64,000 bases of DNA from Clostridia bacterium (GTDB lineage: Bacteria > Bacillota > Clostridia > Oscillospirales > Acutalibacteraceae): NCBI GenBank assembly GCA_017399535.1, contig JAFQBX010000034.1, positions 62,001 to 126,000 on the forward strand. The letters are read 5' to 3'. Both the position numbers and the translations under genes were made by a program. Positions 27,765 to 36,673 of the stretch are shown one piece after another (positions within the stretch are counted from its first letter, which is position 1; each line of letters begins with the position of its first letter). The notes under the pieces were generated by a model. That model ran no database searches, was not told the origin of the DNA, and was given only the letters and a program-made list of their open reading frames with translations.

Positions 27765-28190
27765 TTAGAAGGGCAAATCGTCATCGCCGCCGTCGAGCTC
27801 GGTGAAGTCACCTGCATCGGCGTTTGAGTATGACGGAGCTGCCTCGGCGCCACGGCTGAAACCGGCACCGTTTTCGTTCTTTGAGCCGCAGAAATGTGCC
27901 TGACTGACCTGAATTTCCCAAGCGGTGCGCTTGTTTCCGTCACGGTCGTCATAACGACGAGACTGCATACTGCCTTCGATAGCGATCATCTGACCCTTTG
28001 CGAAATACTTTGAAATAAATTCCGCAGTACCTCTCCAAGCAACACAGTTGAAGAAGTCGGCCTGACGGTCACTGCCGTTGCTGTATGAACGGTTAACAGC
28101 GACAGAGAACGAGGTAACCGAAATATCATTCGGAGTTTTGCGAAGTTCGGGGTTATCGGTCAGACGACCCATAATGATGATATTGTTCAT
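27765..28190 (-). CDS. ssb: Single-stranded DNA-binding protein
   Basis: A 141-residue SSB with an N-terminal OB fold (MNNIIIMGRLTDNPELRKT, then FFNCVAWRGTAEFI and GQMIAIEGSMQSR). A glycine/acid-rich linker leads to the DDDLPF tip that recruits replication and repair proteins. It lies between rpsF and rpsR, as in most Firmicutes. Nothing unusual. Confidence 0.97.
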   Translation of the reverse strand: MNNIIIMGRLTDNPELRKTPNDISVTSFSVAVNRSYSNGSDRQADFFNCVAWRGTAEFISKYFAKGQMIAIEGSMQSRRYDDRDGNKRTAWEIQVSQAHFCGSKNENGAGFSRGAEAAPSYSNADAGDFTELDGGDDDLPF

Positions 28191-28204
28191 TATTTGTATT
28201 CTCC

Positions 28205-28486
28205 TTACTTCTTAATAATCATTGAGCGAAGTACGCCGTCGGTGATGTTTGTGATACGGTCGAGCTCAGCAGGGAAATCAGCTTCGCTTTCGAAGTTAAC
28301 AAGAACATAGTAACCTTCGGCTTCGTCGTCGATGAGGTATGCGAGCTTACGCTTTCCCCATTCGTCAACGTTCTCAACAGTAGCGTTTTCGGCAATGAGG
28401 TTCTTGAATTTTTCTACCAACGCATTGGTAGCTTCTTCACCCTGGCTTACCGAAAAGATCAATACTACTTCGTATGAGCTTTTCAT
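28205..28486 (-). CDS. rpsF: 30S ribosomal protein S6
   Basis: A 93-residue S6: SYEVVLIFSVSQGEE at the start, DEWGKRKLAYLIDDEAEGYYVL in the middle and DGVLRSMIIKK at the end. It pairs with S18 on the small subunit. An AAGGAGGTG site precedes the ATG. First gene of the operon, so it carries the likely autoregulatory leader. Confidence 0.97.
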   Translation of the reverse strand: MKSSYEVVLIFSVSQGEEATNALVEKFKNLIAENATVENVDEWGKRKLAYLIDDEAEGYYVLVNFESEADFPAELDRITNITDGVLRSMIIKK

Positions 28487-28517
28487 CTTTTAAGCACCTC
28501 CTTATGGACTTTTGGCC

Positions 28518-28536
28518 CCTTTTATTCGGCAAAAGG
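28518..28536 (-). promoter_or_regulatory. Candidate S6:S18 autoregulatory hairpin
   Basis: In the rpsF leader, CCTTTT and AAAAGG pair around the loop GCCGAAT, presenting a CCG triplet about 35 bases before the start codon. Known S6:S18 leader motifs place CCG in a loop or bulge, mimicking the rRNA site. The surrounding structure is not fully convincing. Confidence 0.4.
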
Positions 28537-28576
28537 AGCAAGGAAGCTAACAGACATTTTGTCATTAGCACCGCTT

Positions 28577-28604
28577 ATTATACCATATTGGTCGGTTAAG
28601 TCAA
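28577..28604 (-). promoter_or_regulatory. Promoter of rpsF-ssb-rpsR
   Basis: TTGACT (28604-28599), 16-base spacer, TATAAT (28582-28577) on the minus strand. Confidence 0.75.
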
Positions 28605-28648
28605 GCCCTTTTCGACATAAAAAGCTTGATTTGTGTATAAAATAGTAC

Positions 28649-28677
28649 TTTAATTAGCAGATAAGTTATGTTATAAT
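28649..28677 (+). promoter_or_regulatory. Probable promoter of secA
   Basis: A perfect TATAAT at 28672-28677 with only a weak -35 (TTTAAT, 28649-28654). It is divergent from the rpsF promoter. Confidence 0.45.
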
Positions 28678-28729
28678 ATATAAAATATGCAAAATTTAAC
28701 CTCTTTTTTTGAAAGGACGAAAGTAAAAA

Positions 28730-31465
28730 ATGAATTTTGTAAAGCTTTTTAACAGAAACTATTCAAAGCGCGAGCTTAAACATATTTATCCCATTTTAGA
28801 CAGGGTTACCGCACTCGAAGCCGAAATGACCGAGCTTACCGACGAACAGCTCAGGGAAAAAACCGCCGAATTCAAGGAGAGATATTCTTCGGGCGAGTCG
28901 CTCGACAGTATGCTGCCCGAAGCATTTGCCGTTTGCCGTGAGGCCGCTTGGCGTGTGCTTGGAATGAAGCATTATCCCGTGCAGATAATTGGCGGAATCA
29001 TTCTCCACCAGGGACGAATCAGCGAGATGAAAACCGGCGAAGGAAAAACCCTCGTCGCAACCCTTCCTGCTTACCTTAATGCGATTACTGGAGAGGGAGT
29101 TCATATTGTTACGGTAAACGATTATCTTGCCCGTCGTGACTCGGAATGGATGGGAAAGGTGTATCGTTTTCTCGGGCTCAGCGTCGGACTTATCGTTCAT
29201 AATATGAATAATGCCGAGCGCAGAGCCGCCTATGCCGCCGATATAACCTACGCGACCAATAACGAGCTTGGCTTCGACTATCTTCGCGATAACATGGTAA
29301 TCGAAAAGCACGAAAAGGTACAGCGCGGTCATAAATTTGCCATCGTCGACGAGGTCGACTCAATCCTCATTGACGAAGCACGTACACCGCTTATAATTTC
29401 GGGAAAGGGCGACTCGTCGAGCGACCTTTATATTCAGGCAAACCGCTTTGCAAAATCGCTCAAAATGGTAAAGGTACGCGAAACCGACTCAAAGCAGGAT
29501 TTCGACGATATTTACGACGGCGACTTTGTCGTTGACGAAAAGGCAAAGTCATGCGTTTTGACAAAGAGCGGCACGAAAAAAGCCGAAAGTTACTTTAATT
29601 TAGAGAATCTGTCCGACCCCGATAATATGACCATTTCGCACCACATCAATCAGGCGATAAAGGCGAACGCCATTATGCACCGCGACATCGACTATGTCGT
29701 AAAGGATGGCGAGGTCATCATTGTTGACGAGTTTACCGGTCGTTTGATGTACGGACGCCGTTACAACGAGGGACTTCATCAGGCAATCGAAGCCAAGGAA
29801 GGCGTAAAGGTAGCCGACGAATCAAAAACACTTGCTACAATCACCTTCCAGAATTTCTTCCGTCTGTACGGAAAGCTGTCGGGAATGACGGGTACCGCCA
29901 TGACCGAGGAATCGGAATTCCGCGAAATTTACAGTCTTGACGTTATCGAAATCCCCACCAATAAGCCCCTTGCGAGAAATGACCTTCCCGACGTGATTTA
30001 TAAGACCGAGAGGGCAAAATTCAATGCCGTAATCGAAAAGATTATCGAGTGCAATAAGAAGGGACAACCCGTTCTCGTCGGTACAATTTCAATCGAAAAA
30101 TCCGAAATTCTGAGCAAAATGCTCGGACAGCACGGAGTAAAGCATAACGTTCTTAACGCGAAATATCACGAAAAAGAGGCCGAGATTATCGCCCAGGCGG
30201 GTAAAAAAGGCGCCGTAACCATTGCTACCAATATGGCAGGACGCGGAACCGATATTATGCTCGGCGGTAACGCCGAATATCTCGCAAAGGCGGAAATGCG
30301 AAAGAACGGCTTGTCCGAGGAGCTTATCAGCGAAGCTACCGCCTACGGCGAAACCGACAATGCCGAAATTTTGGCGGCGAGAAAGAGTTTTGCCGAGCTT
30401 TATGATCAATTCAAGGCGGCAATTGCTCCCGAAGCCGAGGAGGTAAAGGAGGCAGGCGGTTTGTGCATTCTCGGTACCGAGCGTCACGAATCACGCCGAA
30501 TTGATAATCAGCTTCGTGGACGTTCTGGACGTCAGGGCGATCCGGGCGAAACCCGCTTCTATATCTCGCTCGAGGACGATTTGATGCGCCTTTTCGGCGG
30601 TGAACGTATTTACGCGATGATGGAAACACTCCGCGTTGACGAAAATATGCCGCTCGAAATGCCCATTTTGTCGCGCTCAATCGAGTCAGCGCAAGGAAAG
30701 GTCGAATACCGCAATTTCTCGGCACGAAAGAACGTTCTCGAATTCGACGACGTAATGAATAAACAGCGTGAACAAATTTACGGTCAGCGTAATTCCGTGC
30801 TTGACGGAGACGACATCAGCGAACAGATTAAAAAGATGGTTGTCGGCAGCATTAACGATGCGATTGACCTTTATATTACAGGTGATATCGCTGAGGAATG
30901 GGACTTTGACGGACTGCGCAATCATTTTCTCCCATGGCTTACCACAGCTGACGATTTTAACTATTCCAAAGCCGAGCTTGATGCGCTTGACCGCGATGAC
31001 ATTCGCGACCTTATGCACGACCGCGCAATCAAATTATACGAAACACGGGAGCAGCTTTTTGGCTCGGAAATGATGCGAAAAATCGAGCGTTTTTGTTTGC
31101 TTCGTACTCTTGATACAAATTGGATGGACCATATCGACGCTATGGACGAGCTTCGCCGCGGAATTTATCTGCGCGCATACGGTCAGCACGATCCCGTTGT
31201 CGAATATCGCAACGAGGGCTACGATATGTTCAACGCGATGATTGATACCATCCGCGAAAACACCGCAAAAATGGTACTTGCCGCTAAATTCCACGTTGAG
31301 CAGGAGGTAAAGAACGAGCGCGTAGCTACCGAAACCTCTGCAACCTCGGGTGATGAAAAGGTGGCAAAAACGCCGTCTAATAATCGCGGATATTCAAAGA
31401 ACGGACTTTGTCCCTGCGGCAGCGGTAAAAAGTATAAGCGCTGCTGCGGCAAGGATAAGGACTGA
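28730..31465 (+). CDS. secA: Preprotein translocase ATPase SecA
   Basis: A 911-residue motor that drives secretory proteins through SecYEG. Walker A is MKTGEGKTL (near residue 100). [21 protein letters not shown], the preprotein cross-linking region, [25 protein letters not shown] and a C-terminal zinc SEC-C motif ([13 protein letters not shown]) complete the layout. It leads a transcript with gatC-gatA-gatB: gaps are 43, 8 and 0 bases. It probably serves the secreted nuclease, dockerin and cohesin proteins here. Confidence 0.97.
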   Translation: MNFVKLFNRNYSKRELKHIYPILDRVTALEAEMTELTDEQLREKTAEFKERYSSGESLDSMLPEAFAVCREAAWRVLGMKHYPVQIIGGIILHQGRISEMKTGEGKTLVATLPAYLNAITGEGVHIVTVNDYLARRDSEWMGKVYRFLGLSVGLIVHNMNNAERRAAYAADITYATNNELGFDYLRDNMVIEKHEKVQRGHKFAIVDEVDSILIDEARTPLIISGKGDSSSDLYIQANRFAKSLKMVKVRETDSKQDFDDIYDGDFVVDEKAKSCVLTKSGTKKAESYFNLENLSDPDNMTISHHINQAIKANAIMHRDIDYVVKDGEVIIVDEFTGRLMYGRRYNEGLHQAIEAKEGVKVADESKTLATITFQNFFRLYGKLSGMTGTAMTEESEFREIYSLDVIEIPTNKPLARNDLPDVIYKTERAKFNAVIEKIIECNKKGQPVLVGTISIEKSEILSKMLGQHGVKHNVLNAKYHEKEAEIIAQAGKKGAVTIATNMAGRGTDIMLGGNAEYLAKAEMRKNGLSEELISEATAYGETDNAEILAARKSFAELYDQFKAAIAPEAEEVKEAGGLCILGTERHESRRIDNQLRGRSGRQGDPGETRFYISLEDDLMRLFGGERIYAMMETLRVDENMPLEMPILSRSIESAQGKVEYRNFSARKNVLEFDDVMNKQREQIYGQRNSVLDGDDISEQIKKMVVGSINDAIDLYITGDIAEEWDFDGLRNHFLPWLTTADDFNYSKAELDALDRDDIRDLMHDRAIKLYETREQLFGSEMMRKIERFCLLRTLDTNWMDHIDAMDELRRGIYLRAYGQHDPVVEYRNEGYDMFNAMIDTIRENTAKMVLAAKFHVEQEVKNERVATETSATSGDEKVAKTPSNNRGYSKNGLCPCGSGKKYKRCCGKDKD

Positions 31466-31508
31466 TATTTTCTAATCGGTAAAAATATTGCGAAAAAGGA
31501 CGAGTCGG

Positions 31509-31799
31509 GTGAAAATCACAGAAAAGACGGTGGACAGAATATCCATCCTTGCAAAACTCAGCTTTGACGTGAAGGAAAAGGACGAGCTCATCATCGGATT
31601 AAAAGGGATGATGGGCTTTGTCACTACGCTCGAAAATTATGATTCGGTCGACGAAACAATCGACCTGTTACCGAGTTTTACCTGTCCTCTTGCCGACGAT
31701 AAAGCGGCATTGTCGCTTAAAAGGGAGGATGTGCTTTCGTCAGCGCCTCTTTGCGACGATACCTGCTTTATCGTGCCAAAAACGGTTGAGGAGGGCTGA
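31509..31799 (+). CDS. gatC: Aspartyl/glutamyl-tRNA amidotransferase subunit C
   Basis: A 96-residue GatC, the small scaffold that stabilises GatA-GatB. ILAKLSF, GLKGMMGFVTTLENYDSVDET and the ending DDTCFIVPKTVEEG match the family. A TTG at 31488 would add seven residues, but GTG at 31509 has AAAGGA eight bases before it and gives the usual length. The gene starts a three-gene GatCAB set. Confidence 0.85.
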   Translation: MKITEKTVDRISILAKLSFDVKEKDELIIGLKGMMGFVTTLENYDSVDETIDLLPSFTCPLADDKAALSLKREDVLSSAPLCDDTCFIVPKTVEEG

Positions 31800-31807
31800 T
31801 TTTAACA

Positions 31808-33271
31808 GTGGATATACTAAATTTCTCCGCCATCGATTTGTCAGCCCTGATTGACAAAAAGGAACTTTTGCCCTCCGAAATTGTCACCGAAACGTTCAGG
31901 GGAATTGACACGCTTGACAAGAAATATAACGCTTTCATCACCACGCTTTACGACAGCGCAATGACCGAGGCGATAAGGGCAGATGCCCGAGCAATTTCGG
32001 GCAAAAGACTGTCTGTTTTCGACGGAATACCCGTTGCTGTAAAGGACAATATCTGCACAAAGGGGATAAAAACCACCTGCGGCTCCAAAATGCTTGCCGA
32101 CTATATTCCGCCATACGATGCGACTGTCATCACCCATTTAAAAAATGCCGGTATGATTATGGTGGGAAAGACGAATATGGACGAATTTGGTATGGGCTCG
32201 TGTAGTGATACGTCATATTTTGGCGCGGTTCATAATCCCTTTGACCTGGATAAATCGGCAGGTGGTTCGTCGGGTGGTTCTGCGGCGGTGGTTGCTTCAC
32301 GGATTGTACCGTTTGCACTCGGCTCTGACACCGGCGGCTCGGTACGTCAACCGGCTTCAATGTGCGGTGTTTGTGGAATAAAATCGACCTATGGTGCAGT
32401 TTCGCGCTATGGTCTTGTTGCTTATTCAAGCTCGTTTGACCAAATTGGAGTCATTTCCAATAATATCACCGATGGCGCAGAGCTGATGAATATTATTTCA
32501 GGGAACGATACCCTTGACAGCACTTACGTCGGCTTAAAGGACGGCTTTACCCATTCGCTGTCACTACCGATAAAGGATAAGGTAATCGGCATACCAAAGG
32601 AATATCTCGATGGAAACATCGACGGCGAGGTGAACGAGGCGTTTTTAAATGCCGTCGATACTATGAAGCAGCTCGGTTGTCGGGTGGAATATTTTTCGCT
32701 CGATGTATTAAAGTACGTCGTGCCGTGCTATTATTTAATTTCCAATGCCGAAGCGAGTACCAATCTGTCCCGTTTCGATGGTGTAAAATATGGGTACAGA
32801 GCCGCTGACTTTACCGACGTAAATGATATGATTAAAAAATCGCGTAGTGACGGCTTTGGAACCGAGGTAAAAAAGAGGATTATGCTCGGCACCTTTGCAA
32901 TCACAAGCGAAAATTACGAAAAATATTATAAAAAAGCTATACAAGTCAGGGCTAATTTGTCGTCAAGCTTTGACCGATTGTTTGAACGCTTTGATGCAAT
33001 AATGTGTCCGACTTCTCCGTCGGCGGCAGGCCCACTCGGATTTAAAGAAACCGACAATACCCGAATGTATCTGTCGGATATTTATACCGTTTCAGCAAAT
33101 ATTGCAGGATTGCCTGCTCTTTCAGTGCCGTGCGGATTTACAAGTGACGGGCTTCCCGTCGGCGTTCAGTTTATGGGACGTCGCTTTTGCGATGCAAAGA
33201 TAGTTTGCTTTGCCGCCGAGTTTCAGCGCGTAACCGATTGGCACAAGCGGCTACCAAAGGGGGCGATATAA
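31808..33271 (+). CDS. gatA: Aspartyl/glutamyl-tRNA amidotransferase subunit A
   Basis: A 487-residue amidase-signature enzyme that releases ammonia from glutamine for transamidation of Glu-tRNA(Gln) or Asp-tRNA(Asn). The Ser-cisSer-Lys triad lies in GIPVAVKDNI, SAGGSSGGSAA and GSDTGGSVRQPA. It starts with GTG and is preceded by GGAGGG. The catalytic set is intact. The system implies that Gln-tRNA is made indirectly. Confidence 0.95.
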   Translation: MDILNFSAIDLSALIDKKELLPSEIVTETFRGIDTLDKKYNAFITTLYDSAMTEAIRADARAISGKRLSVFDGIPVAVKDNICTKGIKTTCGSKMLADYIPPYDATVITHLKNAGMIMVGKTNMDEFGMGSCSDTSYFGAVHNPFDLDKSAGGSSGGSAAVVASRIVPFALGSDTGGSVRQPASMCGVCGIKSTYGAVSRYGLVAYSSSFDQIGVISNNITDGAELMNIISGNDTLDSTYVGLKDGFTHSLSLPIKDKVIGIPKEYLDGNIDGEVNEAFLNAVDTMKQLGCRVEYFSLDVLKYVVPCYYLISNAEASTNLSRFDGVKYGYRAADFTDVNDMIKKSRSDGFGTEVKKRIMLGTFAITSENYEKYYKKAIQVRANLSSSFDRLFERFDAIMCPTSPSAAGPLGFKETDNTRMYLSDIYTVSANIAGLPALSVPCGFTSDGLPVGVQFMGRRFCDAKIVCFAAEFQRVTDWHKRLPKGAI

Positions 33272-34699
33272 ATGTACCAAGCAGTAATTGGCGTCGAGGT
33301 GCATTTTGAGCTCTCGACCGAAACAAAGCTGTTTTGCCGATGCAGAAATTTATTCGGCGAGGAGGAAAATACCCTTTGCTGTCCCGTTTGTCTCGGGCTT
33401 CCGGGCGCGTTGCCGGTCATAAACAGTAGGGCGGTCGAATATGCTTTAAAGGCAGGACTTGCCCTCGGTTGCCGTGTGAATAGCCCCACTCGATTTGATA
33501 GAAAAAGCTACTTTTACCCCGATATGCCAAACGAGTATCAGACGACACAGGCGTTTATTCCCATTTGCTTCGATGGTCGCGTTGAATTTGAGGTCGATGG
33601 CGAGGTAAAAAGCGTAGGTATCCACGAAATTCACTTAGAGGACGACGCAGGTAAACTCATTCATTCGGACAACGCAACGCGAATTGACTACAATCGCGCA
33701 GGAGTCCCTCTTATTGAAATCGTGACCGAGCCCGAGCTTTATGCTGCCGAGGAGACGGTTGCCTTTTTGGAGGAGCTGCGGCTACGAATGAGCTATCTTG
33801 GCATTTCCGATTGCAAAATGCAGGAGGGCTCGATGAGGGTTGACATCAATTTATCGGTGCACAAGCCCGATGAAGCCCTTGGCACAAGGACCGAAATTAA
33901 GAATTTGAATTCCTTTCGCGCGGTCGCAAATGCTATAAAAAACGAAACAGAGCGTCAAATTAAGGTGCTCGAAAGCGGGGGAACAGTAACTCAGGAAACA
34001 CGTCGTTTTGACGACGTAAAGGGCGTTTCAACCGTTATGCGAAGCAAGGAAACTCGCGAGGATTACCGCTTTTTCCCCGAGCCGAATTTGCCCCCGATAT
34101 ATTTTACCGCCGACCAAATTGACCATATACGCACCAATCTTCCCGAGTTCGCGAGCAAAAGGCAGAAGCGCATTTGCGCCGATTACGGCATTTCGTCAGC
34201 CGATGCAAAGATAATCACGTCAGATAGATTGGTTGCCGATTATTTCGAGGCGGCGGCTTCTCTTTGCGACCAACGTGAAGCGGCCAATCGTATTGTCCGT
34301 GACCTGTTGCAAAAGCAACGCGAAACAAAAATTCATATCACCGAATCTTATCTGACCGCCGAAAAATTGTCCGAAATCATTAACCTGTTTGTGAGCGACA
34401 GAATATCCAGACGCACGTCGCGTGAGGTTGCCGATATCGCCTTTTGCGAGCCGATTGACGTTAGCGATTATATCGAAAAAAATGGGCTGTTCCAAATCAC
34501 CGACGAGCAGGTGATTTCCGATGCCGCTCGGTCGGTAATTTCAGAAAATACTGCGGTCGTTAATGATTACAGAAATGGCAAATCAGCCGCTTTTTCCTAC
34601 CTCGTCGGCGAAACGATAAAGCGGTTAAACGGCCGAGTTTCTCCCCAAATTGTCAATAAAATGGTTGATTTAATGTTGAAAAGTAATAAAAATTTATAA
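33272..34699 (+). CDS. gatB: Aspartyl/glutamyl-tRNA amidotransferase subunit B
   Basis: A 475-residue GatB, the kinase/transamidase subunit. It begins YQAVIGVEVHFELSTETKLF, with zinc ligands in CRCRNLFGEEENTLCCPVCLGLPG. FYPDMPNEYQTTQ, EDDAGKLIH and the C-terminal tRNA-binding YqeY-like tail (VNKMVDLML) follow. Its ATG directly follows the gatA stop. Confidence 0.96.
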   Translation: MYQAVIGVEVHFELSTETKLFCRCRNLFGEEENTLCCPVCLGLPGALPVINSRAVEYALKAGLALGCRVNSPTRFDRKSYFYPDMPNEYQTTQAFIPICFDGRVEFEVDGEVKSVGIHEIHLEDDAGKLIHSDNATRIDYNRAGVPLIEIVTEPELYAAEETVAFLEELRLRMSYLGISDCKMQEGSMRVDINLSVHKPDEALGTRTEIKNLNSFRAVANAIKNETERQIKVLESGGTVTQETRRFDDVKGVSTVMRSKETREDYRFFPEPNLPPIYFTADQIDHIRTNLPEFASKRQKRICADYGISSADAKIITSDRLVADYFEAAASLCDQREAANRIVRDLLQKQRETKIHITESYLTAEKLSEIINLFVSDRISRRTSREVADIAFCEPIDVSDYIEKNGLFQITDEQVISDAARSVISENTAVVNDYRNGKSAAFSYLVGETIKRLNGRVSPQIVNKMVDLMLKSNKNL

Positions 34700-34765
34700 A
34701 AACGACAAAAAAACCTTGTATCTTTTAAATTTATGTTGTAAATTATACTTGTGAGGTGAGTGAAA

Positions 34766-35011
34766 ATGCAGGATAAGACTATACAATTTTCGCTTGGAGA
34801 CGAGCGCGAAAGAGAAATTAAAAAGACATTGGTTTTAGTTTACAACGCGCTTAAAGAAAAGGGTTATAACCCGATTAACCAAATTGTTGGATATTTACTG
34901 TCGGAGGATCCGACATATATCACGACATATCATAATGCGCGTACTCTTATTCGCCGCCTTGATAGAGATGAAATGCTTCAAATTCTGGTCAAGGATTATT
35001 TAAGCGACTAA
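34766..35011 (+). CDS. ireB: IreB family regulatory phosphoprotein
   Basis: An 81-residue protein of the UPF0297/IreB family. It has the family core EKGYNPINQIVGYLLSEDPTYITTYHNARTLIRR. In Enterococcus, IreB is phosphorylated on N-terminal threonines by the PASTA kinase IreK and influences cell-wall stress tolerance. The ATG at 34766 is preferred over GTG 34760, as GAGGTGA abuts the latter. In many Firmicutes it sits before ruvX; here it is alone, followed by a terminator. Confidence 0.93.
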   Translation: MQDKTIQFSLGDEREREIKKTLVLVYNALKEKGYNPINQIVGYLLSEDPTYITTYHNARTLIRRLDRDEMLQILVKDYLSD

Positions 35012-35025
35012 TTATTTTACAAATA

Positions 35026-35067
35026 AACGACCTGTTGCATTTGTTGCAACAGGTCGTTTATTTTTTT
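35026..35067 (+). terminator. Terminator after ireB
   Basis: A long stem (AAACGACCTGTTGCA paired with TGCAACAGGTCGTTT, four-base loop) followed by ATTTTTTT. Confidence 0.9.
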
Positions 35068-35071
35068 AATC

Positions 35072-36661
35072 TTATTCAATTACATCAAAAAGCTGTTTAA
35101 AATCGTCGCTGATTTCGCCATTAAATTCTTCATCAGCGTTGCCTGTAATTTCTGCGCCGCTTGATTCATTGATAAACTCATCGTCGCCAAAATCATCATA
35201 ATCATCAAAGCCGTCATTCTGATCGTAGTAATAATTATCGTCGTTGTCATCTCTCTTACGCTTGTTTAAATATAAGCAGAGGAAAATGATAAGTAAAATC
35301 AAAAGAATGAGTATGATACCTGCCTCGATTACAACGATTTTGAATAACAGGTCGTTATCTTCTTTAAGATTTTCCAGCCAATTCTTTTGCTCGGGCTCGG
35401 TTGAAACGGTTGATTCGGGCTCGGGCTCGGAAGCAAAAAATTCGATTTTTCCGCTTTTATCGTCATAGAGGAAGTAGCCGCGTTTTCCATCGGTGTCGGT
35501 GGCGAAAATAAGAGTTTCGCCATTTTCGTTCATCCAAACGTCTGTCATCTCGCCGCCGATATCTTTTTTACTTGGGAAAAAGTCGGTAGGAACGGGAGCC
35601 GTTCTGTCGCGTTCGGTGAGAATATAGCTCTTTTGCTCGTATTCGACGGCACGGAATTCGGAATATTCGCCGTTTTCCTCGTCGTAAATTACAAAGCTGT
35701 TGTTTCCGCTTTCGTCAGCGGCATAAACGAGAATGGTGCCTCCGGCACTTTTCAGTGCGGCAATATTTTCATCGTTTAAGGAATATTCAATCGCCTCGAA
35801 TCCTGCCGGCAATTTTGTATCTGCCTGCCATTCGTTCTGAACGGTATATTTGTTTTCGCCAATGGTGAATTCGTTAAGAATTTCACTTGACACCTCTTCG
35901 GAAGAGGTTATTCCCGATGACGTTACCTTTGAGCTGGTCGAGCTTGCTTCCGCACGGGTTATGGTAATGGTGTATGTTTTTTTGGTTACACCATCCTCGG
36001 CTGTAACGACTACCGAACGAGTGTTTTTGCCCACCTTCATATTCTTTGAGCCGAAATATTCAGTTTTTGCCTTTGAATCTGCCGGGGTTGCGGTGAGAGA
36101 ATATACGGTTATATTGTTCGGGACCGAAACGTTGTAAGAGGTAACGTTTGCTGAAAAATTAGGATGCAGTGTTCCGTATGAACCGATGAGCGATTTAAGA
36201 TTTGCGTTATTCGAAAGGGCGGCACTTGATGTAACGGTAACCGATTTCGATGACGAGACGGAAGCACTTTGTTCGGTGTCGTAGTCGAGTACGGAGCCGC
36301 TCAAACTGAGCGAGGAGCTACCGACCGCTTTGCAGTTAAATTTGACGGAAAATTTAATTGATTTAGATGTTCCATCGCCGACTCCAACCATTTTAACCTT
36401 ACTTCCGCTGGCGAGACTGGTGTTGGCGCTCTGGATATATTCGAGCACCGACGAATTAAAGGAAAGATATCCTTCGACAGCTCCGATAGGATTCGGACTG
36501 TTAGAAAAGGTTACCGTAACGGTGAGCGTTTTACCTACCGTAAGGGACGATGAGCTGAGCGAAAGGGAGCCGCTCGAACTAGCAGATGAAGGTATCATGA
36601 CAAATTGTAGCATTATTATCAGCGAAAACAATACCGCCATCACTTTTTTTATAATTTTCAT
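35072..36661 (-). CDS. Membrane-anchored cohesin-domain protein
   Basis: A 529-residue surface protein. Residues 1-28 are a signal peptide. Residues about 30-145 look like a cohesin: LTVGKTLTVTVTFSN, GYLSFNSSVLEYI and FNCKAVGSSSLSL fit the nine-strand family. A cadherin-like beta-sandwich repeat follows (about 150-237, ending KTYTITITRA), then a domain of unknown type (260-410). One membrane helix is at 441-465, and the cytoplasmic tail is extremely acidic (many DD and YDD). Twelve bases downstream of a gene for a dockerin-bearing hydrolase, it is the likely anchor for it. Assignment to cohesin is by eye and should be tested by structure. Confidence 0.72.
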   Translation of the reverse strand: MKIIKKVMAVLFSLIIMLQFVMIPSSASSSGSLSLSSSSLTVGKTLTVTVTFSNSPNPIGAVEGYLSFNSSVLEYIQSANTSLASGSKVKMVGVGDGTSKSIKFSVKFNCKAVGSSSLSLSGSVLDYDTEQSASVSSSKSVTVTSSAALSNNANLKSLIGSYGTLHPNFSANVTSYNVSVPNNITVYSLTATPADSKAKTEYFGSKNMKVGKNTRSVVVTAEDGVTKKTYTITITRAEASSTSSKVTSSGITSSEEVSSEILNEFTIGENKYTVQNEWQADTKLPAGFEAIEYSLNDENIAALKSAGGTILVYAADESGNNSFVIYDEENGEYSEFRAVEYEQKSYILTERDRTAPVPTDFFPSKKDIGGEMTDVWMNENGETLIFATDTDGKRGYFLYDDKSGKIEFFASEPEPESTVSTEPEQKNWLENLKEDNDLLFKIVVIEAGIILILLILLIIFLCLYLNKRKRDDNDDNYYYDQNDGFDDYDDFGDDEFINESSGAEITGNADEEFNGEISDDFKQLFDVIE

Positions 36662-36673
36662 AAAACACCCTTC

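Noticed and set aside
30411..30725. Minus-strand frame opposite secA
   Set aside because: Shadow of SecA; composition is mirrored codon bias.
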